NCBI RefSeq assembly: GCF_020906515.1
Contig: NC_085852.1
Span: forward strand, 1,426,001 to 1,490,000
Reading direction: 5' to 3'
Source: Vanrija pseudolonga
Taxonomy: Eukaryota; Basidiomycota; Tremellomycetes; Trichosporonales; Trichosporonaceae
DNA: 64,000 bases
Under the pieces are notes generated by a model. That model was not told the DNA's origin. It saw only the letters and a list, made by a program, of their open reading frames with translations, and did no database searches. This document shows positions 47,201 to 57,134 of the stretch, in pieces. Position numbers and translations under genes: made by a program. Within the stretch, counting starts at the first letter, position 1. Each line of letters starts with the position of its first letter.

Positions 47201-47339
47201 CGGCGGACTTCATGTTAGGTGTTATCCACAATGCGCACCAGAACATGCGCAGTGATCTCTACGACGGTTTCCAGAAGCTTCAGAAGTGGGTGGTCTGTGG
47301 TCGGATTGAGCTAACTCGCGCAGCGGCATTCCCTACTAG
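41203..47339 (+). CDS. STT4: Phosphatidylinositol 4-kinase STT4 (type III alpha)
   Basis: Makes the plasma-membrane pool of PI4P and feeds the PKC1-MPK1 wall pathway. Five exons: the first has only 8 coding bases (ATGGACTG, 41203-41210), then MDCLDQPLHLEILSSLASN. A 1300-codon exon follows, with helical scaffold sequence (for example IRNMSTPQLTLLIAIHDLEQ and YVRQRP-like helices). After the intron near 45420 come the PIK accessory helices, WPMLVRKAWRLNPAVAVQMG and LLQWVLVWDPVPPVEALNYF. The catalytic domain has FKVGDDCRQDVLALQLI, LYLFPYRVTATAPGCGVIDV, KDRHNGNIMIDAEGHIVHID and FGFLFDIGPGGIKFE. The last intron restores the STT4 C-terminus LQNGIPY, stop at 47337-47339. About 1,930 residues, the normal size. 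Very secure. Confidence 0.96.
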
Positions 47340-47590
47340 AGGAGTGGCGGATTCGACAGTGTCAGTGTTTCCTTCTGTAGTGCTTTATCTTTGGTTTGAT
47401 GAATCTCTTGCACTGCAGACCACTATTGTCTAGATGTCGGTGTTGTGCCGTGGCCTGTTGTCAAATGCCGCCCCAAGGTCAACACACCTATAGGCCAGCC
47501 TTCACGCCACCTTCGCGGCTCGTCGCCGCCCACGACCGTGATATACTGTACATCATGCAATGCTAATACTACACACCCGTGCGCGGCACT

Positions 47591-48146
47591 CTACTTGCGC
47601 ATGAGGAGGTAGACGTTTTCGCCGACGACGACGTTGGCGAGGTGGCGGTACGAGCCGCGAAGGGCCATGAGGAGGCCGCCAAAGGAAAAGTAGGCCGTGG
47701 TCATGTTGTCGCCCTTTTGCGAGTCGTCAAACTTGTAGATCTTGCCGTGCATGACATAGTCGTAGTCGTTGGCGAGGCCCTGGTCGGGGGCGCGCCACAG
47801 CTCGCGGCGGACCTTGCGGTTGCCCTCGTCGTCGGCGCCGTCGCCGTTCTCGTCGGCCGCGGCGTCCTTGGCGTCCTGGTCCGGCGTGAGGGAGCGCACA
47901 ACGGCCAGCGCGAACGCCTCGCCCTCCGCCACGGGGTACAGCTCGGACGCGATGTCGAGCGTCAGGTGCATGTTGAGCTCGCGGCTGGTCGCGACGATGC
48001 GCGACACGCGGTCAAACTTCTTGCCGTCCTTGTCGACGTCCTGCGGGGTGGTGGGTGAGCTGCGTTCGTGGCCGCGGTCAGACAGCGGGCCGACTTACCG
48101 ACACGGTGAACCGGTCCTCGAAGATGATGTTTGAGCGCTCGTCCAT
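47591..48146 (-). CDS. RPB8: RNA polymerase I/II/III shared subunit RPB8
   Basis: The ABC14.5 subunit common to all three nuclear RNA polymerases. Two exons (48099-48146, 47591-48040), 165 residues. The sequence begins MDERSNIIFEDRFTVSDVDK, the conserved N-terminus. It continues RVSRIVATSRELNMHLTLDI, ASELYPVAEGEAFALAVVRS, and ends DYVMHGKIYKF, YFSFGGLLMALRGSYRHLAN and VVVGENVYLLMRK, matching RPB8 throughout. An acidic Asp/Ala-rich insert sits in the middle (after SLTPDQDAKD) and makes it slightly longer than the yeast protein. Divergent from TIM17 over about 400 bases. Confidence 0.95.
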
Positions 48147-48553
48147 AGTGCTTGCTCTGTTTTGGCTGCCGCGCGGCGGGTATCGATAGACAAAGCAAGA
48201 GAGTTCGTTGTTGCTCGTTGTGGCTCGGTCGACGAAATCTCACCAACATGACGCTCGGGACGTATTCGGCCCCTCCCTTTTATCTTCGCCGCCCAGCAAG
48301 CTCCGACCATCCGTGCTCGACTTTTCGCCCGCGAGTCGTTGGCTGCCTGGGTGCCCGTCTGTCCGCTTGCCGCAGGCCGAAGACAAACGACCGACAAGAC
48401 ATCTGTTCGCTTCCATCAGCATCATCACCACAAGTAATCAGCAGCGACAGCACACCAGCGCAAAAGCACACGACGAGCGCCGCACCGACGTCCTCGAACA
48501 CAGCCTAATCCCCCACCTCCCTACCCCACACCCCACGTTCCTCGTTCTTCAAA
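48147..48553. other. Divergent promoter region, 0.41 kb (RPB8 / TIM17)
   Basis: Shared upstream region of two housekeeping genes; it is more AT-rich toward TIM17. No separate gene was recognised. Confidence 0.5.
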
Positions 48554-49422
48554 ATGTCGCACGCCGACCACACCCGTGACCCATGGTGCGTTGCGCGCGC
48601 GCCGAGCGCCGACGCCGAGACAAGCAGCGAGCTAACCACCCCAGCCCGTACGTCATCCTCAACGACTTTGGCGGAGCGTTCGCCATGGGCGCTATCGGTG
48701 GTGGTATCTGGCACGGTATCAAGGGTGCACGGAATAGCCCGAGGGTGAGTGCCGAGCGCGAGCGGAGCGAGCTGGCGCGGGTCGCGCAATCCGATCTGTC
48801 AAAGGCATAGCGCCCAGCTCCAGCTCCAGCTCCAGTTCTCGACAAGTCCACACCGCTGACACCCCACCCCAGGGCGAGCGCCTCGTCGGCTCCCTCTCGG
48901 CCATCAAGGCCCGCGCCCCCGTCCTCGGCGGCAACTTTGGTATCTGGGGTGGTCTCTTCTCGACGTTTGACTGCGCCGTCAAGGGATACAGGCAGAAGGA
49001 GGACCCGTGGAACGCTATTATCTCGGGTTTCATGACTGGTGGTACTCTGGCCTTCCGTGGTGAGTAAGGAAGGCGGTGGGGCGCCGCGCCAGCGGCTGCC
49101 GAGTGTGGCGCGGTAGCGTGCCGTGCAAGGAGGGCCCTATCGCCTCCGACACTGGACGCTGCCAGCGCATCTGTTCACCTTGCTAACTCTCCCAGCCGGC
49201 CCCAGGGCAGCGCTCGGCGGTGCCATCGGCTGTGGTATCCTTCTCGGTGTCTTCGAGGGTGAGCTGTCCGTTTCTCCCATCAGCTGACAACCCAGGCGTC
49301 GGTGTCCTCATGAGCCGCGTGTTCGCGCAGCCCGTCCCCGCCATGCAATGTGAGCTGCCTTCCTCGACGCTAGCTGACCCGCAGTACCCGAGCAGGCCGG
49401 ACCCGCACCCGCCGTCGCCTAA
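48554..49422 (+). CDS. TIM17: Mitochondrial inner membrane translocase subunit TIM17
   Basis: Core channel subunit of the TIM23 presequence translocase. Six exons. It starts [20 protein letters not shown], with the conserved RDPCP start motif split by the first intron. It continues [80 protein letters not shown], then [20 protein letters not shown] and [14 protein letters not shown]. Four membrane helices with Gly-rich packing motifs are as expected. The last exon adds only [12 protein letters not shown], stop TAA at 49420-49422. Full-length and secure. Confidence 0.96.
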
Positions 49423-49782
49423 GTGGCAGATATCCGCCCGCCCCACTCACTCACTTGGCGTCCACCTACCTACACGCCAGCCAGCCGGCGCTTGTACACT
49501 GCCAACCCACTTGTACCCCGCCCGTCGTCGTCATATACACTTCTCTGCATGCATTCCCGTTGGTGCTGTGTCGGGTGGCGGTAGCGCTTGGCTGATGGCT
49601 GTTGACCGACTTTTTTGCCGCCGCCCCCGGCGGCGCTGGTGGAACGAGGTCGAATCGGCCGGCCGATGGGCCGAAAGCCAACTGCGGGTGGAGGTTGGCC
49701 AAACGCAGCCAGGCAGCTGACAGGCGAGATTGGCCCCCACGGCAATGTCGTCGTCACCATCTCACTCATCACGGCAGTTACA
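49423..49782. other. Intergenic, 0.36 kb (TIM17 / JAC1)
   Basis: 3' flank of TIM17 and promoter of JAC1. A frame stays open upstream of the JAC1 ATG, but it lacks protein-like conservation. No other feature was seen. Confidence 0.5.
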
Positions 49783-50880
49783 ATGGCCACGACACAAGCA
49801 AAGAGACTAGCGGTGCGCGCTGTTCGCGGGGTGGCGAGCACGGCGCCGCGCCACGCATCGCGGGGCATCGCCACGGCCACGGCTGCGCGGCCTGTCCTCG
49901 CCCTCGCAGGCTCCACCATCGCACCAGCACCCACCCTCCGCAGGGCGTACTCGTCCCCCTCGGCGCCGACGCGCCCGTGCCCCAAGTGCGCGGCGCCCAT
50001 CCCGCTGCCCGCGTCCCCGTGCCCCGCGTGCGGCGGCCTCGTGCCCATCCCGTCCGGGCTGTCACTGCACTCGCTGCTCGATGTCTCGACCCCGCTCCCG
50101 GCGTCCAGCGGCAACGGCTTCGACATCGTCGGCGAGCTGGGCAGGCTCCCGGCACACGGGTACGCGCTCGACGCGCGCGACTTGCGTAACCGCATGCTGC
50201 GGCGCCAGCGGGACCTCCACCCCGACAAGCAGGCGGCGGACGTCGACCTCGCTGCTGATCTGAGCGGCAGGGTGAACAAGGCGTATGAGACGCTCGCTAG
50301 TCCCCTCCGGAGGGCCGAGTACATTGTGAGTTCGGTGGGTGGGGTAGAGAAGCTTGGGCTGGAAGAGCGCCGGCTGACCCCCCGCCCAGCTCAAGATCCT
50401 CGGAAAGGGCACCGAGGAAACCGACGCCGTGACCGACCACGACCTCTTGATGGAGATCCTCGAGGCGCGCGAGACGCTCGAGGAGGCGGAAGAGGCGAGC
50501 GAGGTCGAGGAGATGCGGGACTCGAACCATGGTGAGTGTGAGGCCGGCGTAGCCGGCCGACCGGCGGAGCTGGGCTGTATTGAGGGCATGGGGCGTGAGG
50601 GGGAGTGAGACTGGCGCATTCAGGCCGTAGCGCAGACTGCGCACCCGCGCGTCTTACGCCGTCGCCCCGCTGTCCCCTCGTCCCCGCTGCCACCCTACGA
50701 TACCTACTGACCCCCTCCCCAGACAAGGTCGTCAACCTCGTCCGCCGCCTCACCGAGGCATTCTCGCAGACCCCCGTCGACCTGCACGCTACCAAAGCCC
50801 TCGCCGTGGAGCTCAAGTACTGGGTTGGGCTGGAGGAGGCGGCCAAAGAGAAGCTGGGGAGGTTGGGCGAGGGGCGCTGA
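49783..50880 (+). CDS. JAC1: HSC20/JAC1 mitochondrial J-protein for Fe-S cluster transfer
   Basis: Co-chaperone that brings the Isu scaffold to the mitochondrial Hsp70 for Fe-S cluster release. Three exons. The start 49783 gives a long Arg/Ala-rich presequence ending near LRRAYSSPSAPTR. A tetracysteine motif follows: CPKC (66-69) and CPAC (80-83). The J domain contains LRNRMLRRQRDLHPDKQAAD (HPD at 146-148) and RVNKAYETLASPLRRAEYIL, and the C-terminal helical Isu-binding domain LLMEILEARETLEEAEEASE, and then LRR-less helices ending ALAVELKYWVGLEEAAKEKL. The tetracysteine resembles that of animal HSCB and is absent from S. cerevisiae Jac1. Stop TGA at 50878-50880. Confidence 0.92.
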
Positions 50881-50981
50881 GTAGCGTGCGGCAGGAGTAT
50901 GCATCTTGTGCTGTTGTGTGGTGTGTGTGTGGCCTGTGGCCTTTGTGGCGCCTGCATGGGGATACAACATCTGGTGACAAC

Positions 50982-51867
50982 CTACGCCGCCGCCCCCGCA
51001 GCCGCGACCAACGCCCACTCGTCCCCCGCCACGGCGTCGACCGTGCGCTGTCCATCCCGCGCACACCATACCCTCCGTAATCGGCAGTTGGCATACACGC
51101 GGACATACGAGATGGACGCGAGCGCGCCCTGCGGGAGGGCGGCGTGCGCCGTGGTCGACAGGCGGGGTTTCTTCCTCTCCCGGCCGTCGTCGGCGTCATC
51201 GTCGTCGCTCGGTATTGACCTGAACAGGGGTATCAACGGCGCTAGGTTGACGCACACCTCCACCCAGTCCGTCAGCCGTGCGGCGTCGGTAGGCAGCGCG
51301 AGCGGGAGATGGAGCAGCGGCGGGGTCGAGCTCGTCCGCAGTCTCGGGTGCTCCTGTACAGTGTCAGCTGGTCCAGCTAAGTGGCACAACACACCAGCCA
51401 AGACGAGAGACGGATCGCGCCCTCCCGTCCGCGCGAGTCAAGCACGCCGACCTCGACGCTCAGCCCGCGCCGGCCAAGAGGCTTGATCTGCAACCCAAGC
51501 CAGGGGAGCTCGACCCCGAGCGGCGCCGAAGCCGGCGCCTTGCCCTTGGCTTTACGGCTCACGCTGGCCCCGGCCTGGAGGTACGTGTCCCCGATATCGG
51601 CGCTCTGGAGGTGCACGACGCGTCCGGCGACGCTTCCCCGCTGAGCGTGTTTCGGGACGTGCGTGGCTGCGGACGAGCTGCCCTCGGCGCGGGGGTACTC
51701 GCTGTCCTCGAGCACCTCGACCAGCGAGCGGGGGTCAGCTCCGACGTGCGCGTGCCACAAGGGCGAGAGCCCGCCGGCCGTGTTGAGCAGCGTGAGCAGC
51801 GGCGGCTGGGGTCAGCTCTGGTACCTATTGGTGAGCTCACCTGCACGGTGCCGGAGAGGAGGGACAT
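50982..51867 (-). CDS. CFAP20-domain protein (BUG22/GTL3 family), divergent
   Basis: Three exons (51841-51867, 51395-51805, 50982-51353) code for 269 residues: MSLLSGTVQ, then PPLLTLLNTAGGLSPLWHA. It parallels CFAP20 throughout: VVHLQSADIGDTYLQAG against its strand-turn-strand core, LGVELPWLGLQIKPLGRRGL against LGIKLPFLVMIIKNL, SVEVGVLDSRGREGAIRLSS, then after a 41-nt intron RLRTSSTPPLLHLPLALP, LTDWVEVCVNLAPLIP and ISYVRVYANCRLRRVWC, the last being the CFAP20 signature 'V.I.ANCR.RR'. Two inserts (an Ala/Ser/Lys loop and an acidic DDDDADDGRERKK loop) make it longer than CFAP20 (193). CFAP20 is a ciliary doublet inner-junction protein in animals and algae, with nuclear roles also reported. It is tail-to-tail with JAC1, 100 bases apart. 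Confidence 0.8.
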
Positions 51868-52102
51868 GGCGCTGGGGAAGGATGGCAACAACAGTCGCGG
51901 ACTGATCTGGTGGAGGTGGGGTCGACGGGCATTAGAATGTGTTTCCTAATCCCCCGTCCTCCATTACGACTTTTCCCTAATGCCATTTTTTTCCACATTC
52001 ACTCGATTTTCTCCGACAATGTCTGGCTGCAGCCAGACACCATCTCGAAGTGCAAAACGGACATCTCGGCCCTTGCACCTTGTGTACACCACTCCACGCG
52101 CC

Positions 52103-53385
52103 ATGTCCGTCCCCCGGCTCGTCCGCAGCCTGCACACGACGGCCCGCGTCGCCGACGCAGCAGCAGCGGTCGCGACGACGTCTGCGGCTGTCGCCCCGCC
52201 GCGCTTCACTCCCAAGGGCCGCCCGATCCCGACCCGCCCGCCGCGCACGACACGGGTCAACCTCCCCTCTGGCCTGCCCGAGCCGCCGAGCTACCCGCCG
52301 CCAGCGAGCTACTTCACCGAGCTGACCGAGCTCGAGGCCAAGCTGTCGGCCGAGCAGCGCAGCCCCAAGCCCCACCCCCTGTGGGCGTTCTTCCACGTCC
52401 CGCCCGCGGCCATGCGCAAGATCGGCGCAAAGACGCAGTTCCCGCCTGATATGGGCAGTCTGGAGCGGCTCGACGACGAGGCGGCTGCTATTGCTTCTGG
52501 TGGGTTGTCCGAGCGCCGAGCGCCGAGCGCAGCGAGGCGCGAGGTGCCGGGGATGCAAGGAGGATCGCGAGGAGATGGGCAGCGGCGAACGGCGAAGTGT
52601 CGGAGCTGCTCTGCTCCCAGCTCGCGCGACCGACGCCGACGCCGGCTGTCCCCTCCCCCCCTCCCCCCTGCCCCCTCACGGCCCAGCCTGACAGCCTGAC
52701 ACCGTACTAACCCACACCCCCAGGCCGCTCGTGGACCGCCGCCGAGCTCCGACACAAGTCGTTCGAGGACCTCCACACGCTGTGGTACGTCCTCGTGCGC
52801 GAGCGCAACGTTCTCGCCACGCAGCGCGAGGAGCGGAGGCACCAGGGCATCCCGCCCGGGTACGGAGGCGAGGTGTTGACCAAGCGCGGATATCGGGTGG
52901 GTTGTGTGTGAGGGGTGTGGTGTGGTGTGGCTCGGCAGCGGCAGCTGTCGACTGAGGCGTCACGTCCCGCATCGCACCCCCAGCGAGCTCGCTGCGCTCG
53001 CTGACTAACGCCCCAGTGCCGCAAAACCATGGCCCGCATCAAGTACGTCCTCAACGAGCGCCGTCTCGCCCTCATCGCCGCTGGTGGCCCCGAGCTGGGT
53101 CCCGCCGAGCCCCACCACGACGTCCTCGCTGCGTCTGCCGCCATTGACGGCTCGGCCCCCGTGCCCAGCCTTCAGTCGCTCATGAGGCCCAAGCGGACCA
53201 AGAAGGCCAAGAAGGTCAAGCCTGAGCTCATCGAGGCTGCCAAGGCCGAGGTCGCTGCCGAGATCGCGGCTCAGGCTGCCGTCGAGGACGCTGAGGTCGC
53301 TGCCGAGGTCGCTGCGGAGGCCGCCGCTGAGGTCGCTGCAGAGAAGGTGGCCGAAGTCGAGGCCGACGCCGCGAAGAAGCAGTAG
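52103..53385 (+). CDS. MRPL4: Mitochondrial large-subunit ribosomal protein uL29m (MRPL4/MRPL47)
   Basis: Three exons. The start [19 protein letters not shown] is a classic mitochondrial presequence with the HTTAR cut-site context. In-frame upstream ATGs at 51980 and 52019 are thought less likely. The MRP-L47 block is split by an intron: [20 protein letters not shown], then [40 protein letters not shown] and [20 protein letters not shown]. All are diagnostic for fungal mitochondrial uL29. The C-terminus ends in a ~70-residue helical extension made almost entirely of Ala, Glu, Val and Lys, with EVAAE repeats. Stop at 53383-53385. Confidence 0.93.
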
Positions 53386-53653
53386 TAGTGCGGCCTAGTT
53401 TCTCGTCCAGTTCTCTCCCCCATGCATGGCATCATACAGTTCAGACTTGACACTGGCACCAGCGCGGCTTGACACTGCCACTGCCACTCATACCCGCGCG
53501 GCTGCTGATGCGTTGCATACAGCTCGTCTTCTCCTGCGTCTACTACGCATATCATCTCGGCGTCGACATGGCGCGCCCGGGCTCAACTATTGCTTGGTTG
53601 GCACCATGTGCCCAGCCCTACGCGTTGGACGGCTCTCTCGCACAGTGCGGTAC

Positions 53654-55161
53654 CTAGGCCTCAGCCTTGGACTCGTCAGCAGCCTCGGGTGCGGCCGCAG
53701 CGGCGGCCGCAGCGGCTTCGGGCGCCTCGGCGGCGGCAGGAGCAGAGGCCTCCTGCGCATCAGCAGCCTTCTCCTCGGTCGAGCCGTTCGTCTCGGGCTT
53801 GGTCCCAGACTCGGCCGACTTCTTGAGCGCGGTCCACTGGTGGATGCGTGAGCATGGTTGTGGGAAGGTGTGAGTGATGAAGGCAACCCACGTCATTGTA
53901 GAGCTTGTCTGCACGCTCCGTAATCTTGAGCTCCTCGTTGCGGGCGACATTGTCGAGGGCGGCAATCATCTTCATAACTGTGGGGTCAGACTCGTTACTC
54001 GCGCCAGACCCACCCTTGTCAATCTTGGAGTAGAGGATGGCATCCACGGAAATGTCGTTGGCCTCCTCAATCGTCTTGAAGAGCTCGTCCCAAGAGTCCA
54101 TCTCTGACGCCTCGGGCAGGGGCTTGCCCTTGGTGAGGAACGCGCGCTGCAGCTTGTGTCGCCAGTCCCGGACCTTGACAGATTGGGGGGATGCGGCTGA
54201 GATGTCAGTGGGGATCGCCCGCGGGGGTGTAGTGGGCCACCACACCATACCACACCACTCACAGTCATCAGCATTAGGCGCGGGCTCGGAGCCGCTCTCC
54301 TTCTTCTGCGCCTTGGGCTTCTCGGCCTTGGCCTTGGGCTTCTCCTCACTAGCAGCCTGTACCAGTCAGCACTTGCAGCATCACCCCAACCCACCTTCTT
54401 GGCCGTCTTGGCCTTCTTCGAGTCCTTCTTCACGGGAGCAGAAGCGCGCTTCCTCTTGCCCTTGGGCTCGTCTCCCTCCTCCTCGAGCTCGTCGACATCG
54501 TCGTCGGCGTCGTCGGCTTCTTCGAGTGCGCGGCGCTTGTCGGCCTGCTGGGCGTCCCACTCGGTGGGGTCCAGCGCCGTCTTGTACGCTTCACGAAGGG
54601 CACCCGACGCCTTGCGGTGGGTCTCGCTCAAGAAGGCCTCGATCTGATGCTTTGGCAGAGACTGAACATCCTTGGGAGGGAGCCAGGAGCTGCACCGGGG
54701 TGTCAGCTAGGGTGCGGGACGCGTCGTAGGGTGGATGGGCTCACAAGTCGCCAACGGGGAAAAATTGAGTGCAGTACACCTGCGAGCTCTTTGGGCGCTG
54801 GGCGAGAACGTTGGCAGGGAGGTCGTCGGGGTTGGTAATCTGCGAGGGTTAGATGGCGTCACAGCGTGAGGCCACGCCTTCTCTCACCCTCGCAGCTGGG
54901 GGGGTGTCAGCACAGCCCACCGTCAATCAACCCGCCGGCGGCCACGGGCGCCGCGCGGTCGCGCGTCCATCATCACTCACGCCAGGCTGGGTATCCACGG
55001 AGGCGCGCGAGCACAATCTCGCCGTACGTGAAGGTCGCGTCGGCGCCGGGTGCAGCCTTCTTGGGCTTGGCTCCCTTGACCACCTTGGACTTGGGCTTGT
55101 CGGCGGTGGGTAGTGAGACGTCCTCTGTGATCAGGACGGCCTTGTCGGCGTCCTCGGACAT
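53654..55161 (-). CDS. PWWP-domain chromatin protein with LEDGF/HRP2-like helical domain
   Basis: About six exons. The N-terminus contains a PWWP-domain core: FTYGEIVLARLRGYPAW, continued in the next exon with ITNPDDLPANVLAQRP and VYCTQFFPVGDLSWLP. PWWP domains bind methylated histone H3K36 on transcribed genes. A basic/acidic linker with KGKRKRASAPVKKDSKKAKT suggests nuclear localisation. It is followed by a helical domain: VRDWRHKLQRAFL, MDSWDELFKTIEEANDISVD, ILYSKIDKGG and MKMIAALDNVARNEELKITE, with RADKLYNDWTALK. This resembles the TFIIS/LEDGF-type bundle that binds elongation factors. The tail is Ala/Glu-rich with an Ala run. Start at 55161; an alternative in-frame ATG at 55179 lies near a likely 5' UTR intron acceptor (CTAAT...GCAG). 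Confidence 0.8.
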
Positions 55162-56122
55162 GGTACTGGCTGCAAGCATTAGTGAGTTGTGTCGTGGATG
55201 TTAGCAATGGATGGACCAACCTGTAAAGTCAGTCAAGTGTTAAAAGACAAAGGGGATTAGGTGTGATGTCGCGTTTGTTGACGCGTAGTGGAGGATGGAG
55301 AGGAAAAGAAATGTTGTTGACAAGATTGAGACGCGTGTGGAGTTTAGGCCGTTCGCGCCGTGGGTGGGTGGCCTCGTCGGGGACTTGATTGTCGCGCGTG
55401 CAGGGGTGCGAAGTGTGTGATGGGCGGCGTGGCGTGGCACAGTGGAGGGAGGGAGGGGGGGAAGCTTACTTTGTGTTTGTTGTTGCTCGATTCCTTTGAT
55501 GGATGGATGGATTGGAAACAAGTCGAGCAAAGGCGACGACGACAAGCGAGGAGGAGGTGAGAGGGGGAGCGACGATGTGGAGAGAATGGAGTGGAAGCAA
55601 GATGACGGTGGTAGGTGGGGTGGGGTGGGTGCTGCCGCCTGCCTCCTGCTGCCTGGGCTGTCGGCTGCTTGCTTGCTTGAGCCTGAGTGGGTGAGCCCTC
55701 ACTCTTGTTCGTGTTGACTGACCTGCCGCCTGACTGGTTTGGCCTGGCTCTGCTCGTCTGCCTTGGCTTGGTGTCATGGTCGTCCCTGCCTCCTCCCTCT
55801 CCCTGCAAAAGTTCCCACCTCAGGCCGCCATGGTGCTGCTGCTGTTACGCCGCCGCGGCCCTCGTGCGCCGCCCAAACAAACACTTTTAGGCCCGCAATC
55901 GAATGCCTCCTTGGGCTAAAGGGGCTACCCCGTGACTTGGGCGGTAGTTAGGCGGGCGTCGTTATAGGTGCGCCATGTATGCACGCCTTTCACATCAGCC
56001 AACCTCGTGCCGATACCTGCCTGCCTGACGGCGATGACACCTGCAGCATCCAAGTCGACCACCATCGACGCCGACAACGTCCAGCACCCACTGCACCAAC
56101 CCACCCACCAGCAGCACTCGCC
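55162..56122. other. Divergent intergenic region, 0.95 kb (PWWP / BIG1-like)
   Basis: Shared upstream region. It contains GGA-rich tracts near 55440-55460 and C-rich tracts near 55790. No separate gene was recognised. Confidence 0.5.
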
Positions 56123-57134
56123 ATGCGCTTCTCGCCATCTGTCGGTGCGGCCACGGCCCTTGTCCTCGCCGCCTCGGCACGCGCATTCCGCGACTCGTCG
56201 CCCCTCTTCGTTTGGTCCTCTACACCGTGCGTTCGAGGTGACAACCCCTGCGCGGCGTCCAGCTAACGTGCGCACAGTAACGACGCATTGCTAGAGGCCG
56301 CCAACGAGGTCAGCTCGGGTGTCATCAATGCCGACTCGGTGTTCAACACGCTCAAGACGATCGGCTGTGACTGGGACGCCATTGTCGTCGCGCACCAGGA
56401 CGAGGTGAGCCGTATGCTGGGCTACTCGATGGCTTCTGTCGCGAGCTCTTCTAGGCCCTGCCACGCCGCTGGCACTGGCCATTGAACCCGGACCCTACTA
56501 ACACTCCCAGCTGCACCAGTCCCACATTGAGAAGATCAGCCTCCCCTACGCGCCGGCCCACGCCGACCTGCACATTCCCTACCTCATCCGCCCAACACGC
56601 GAGGGACTCGACGAGGCCGTCACCTCGTGGGCGGCCGAGTGCGGCGCCGAGCTCATTGACGAGTACAAGCGGCCAGCGGACGGCGAGCGCGTCATGGTCT
56701 ACTTCAACGCCGAGCACGGCAGTGGTGAGTGGTACAAGTGGCGTGTTACTGCCACCCACGTTGCTGACTGCCGCGTCTCAGACGTCACCCTCCCCACCGA
56801 CCTGCCCAAGCGCCACCTCGTCGTGGTCACGGGCACGCGTGACCTCAGCAAGCGCCAGAACGACGAGAAGCCCTTCATGTCCGAGGCACCCACATCTTCA
56901 CACACCGCGACTCTGGCCGACGAGGCCGCCGCGCCGGGCAACGGAACCAAGCCGGGCCGCGACGAGACGGCCTACCTGACGACGCCCATCATTGTCGGCC
57001 TGCTCCTGTCGTTTGGTGTCCTCCTCCCCATCCTCCTCGTCGGCATCTCGCAGCTCGCAGCCATCCAGGTGCCTCCGCGCATGCTCGAGATTAGCAAGAC
57101 GCTCTCTGTGAACAAGGACCGCAAGGACCAATAG
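56123..57134 (+). CDS. BIG1/VOA1-like ER membrane protein
   Basis: Three exons. The start gives a signal peptide (MRFSPSVGAATALVLAASAR, cut at ARA-F) followed at once by FRDSSPLFVWSST, typical of BIG1, VOA1 and V-ATPase S1 proteins. The lumenal part has INADSVFNTLKTIGCDWDAI and ends in a single membrane helix, TPIIVGLLLSFGVLLPILLV. The segment after it, GISQLAAIQVPPRMLEISKT, matches the conserved Ac45/VOA1-type transmembrane tail. A short cytosolic tail ending KDRKDQ is not a canonical KKXX signal. In yeast, BIG1 is needed for beta-1,6-glucan synthesis and VOA1 for V-ATPase assembly; the two cannot be told apart here. Two Asn-X-Thr sites occur. Stop 57132-57134. Confidence 0.78.

Noticed and set aside
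50515-50535. T-loop-like GGTTCGAGTCCC on the minus strand in JAC1
   Set aside because: It is coding sequence (residues EEMRDSNH) with no cloverleaf.
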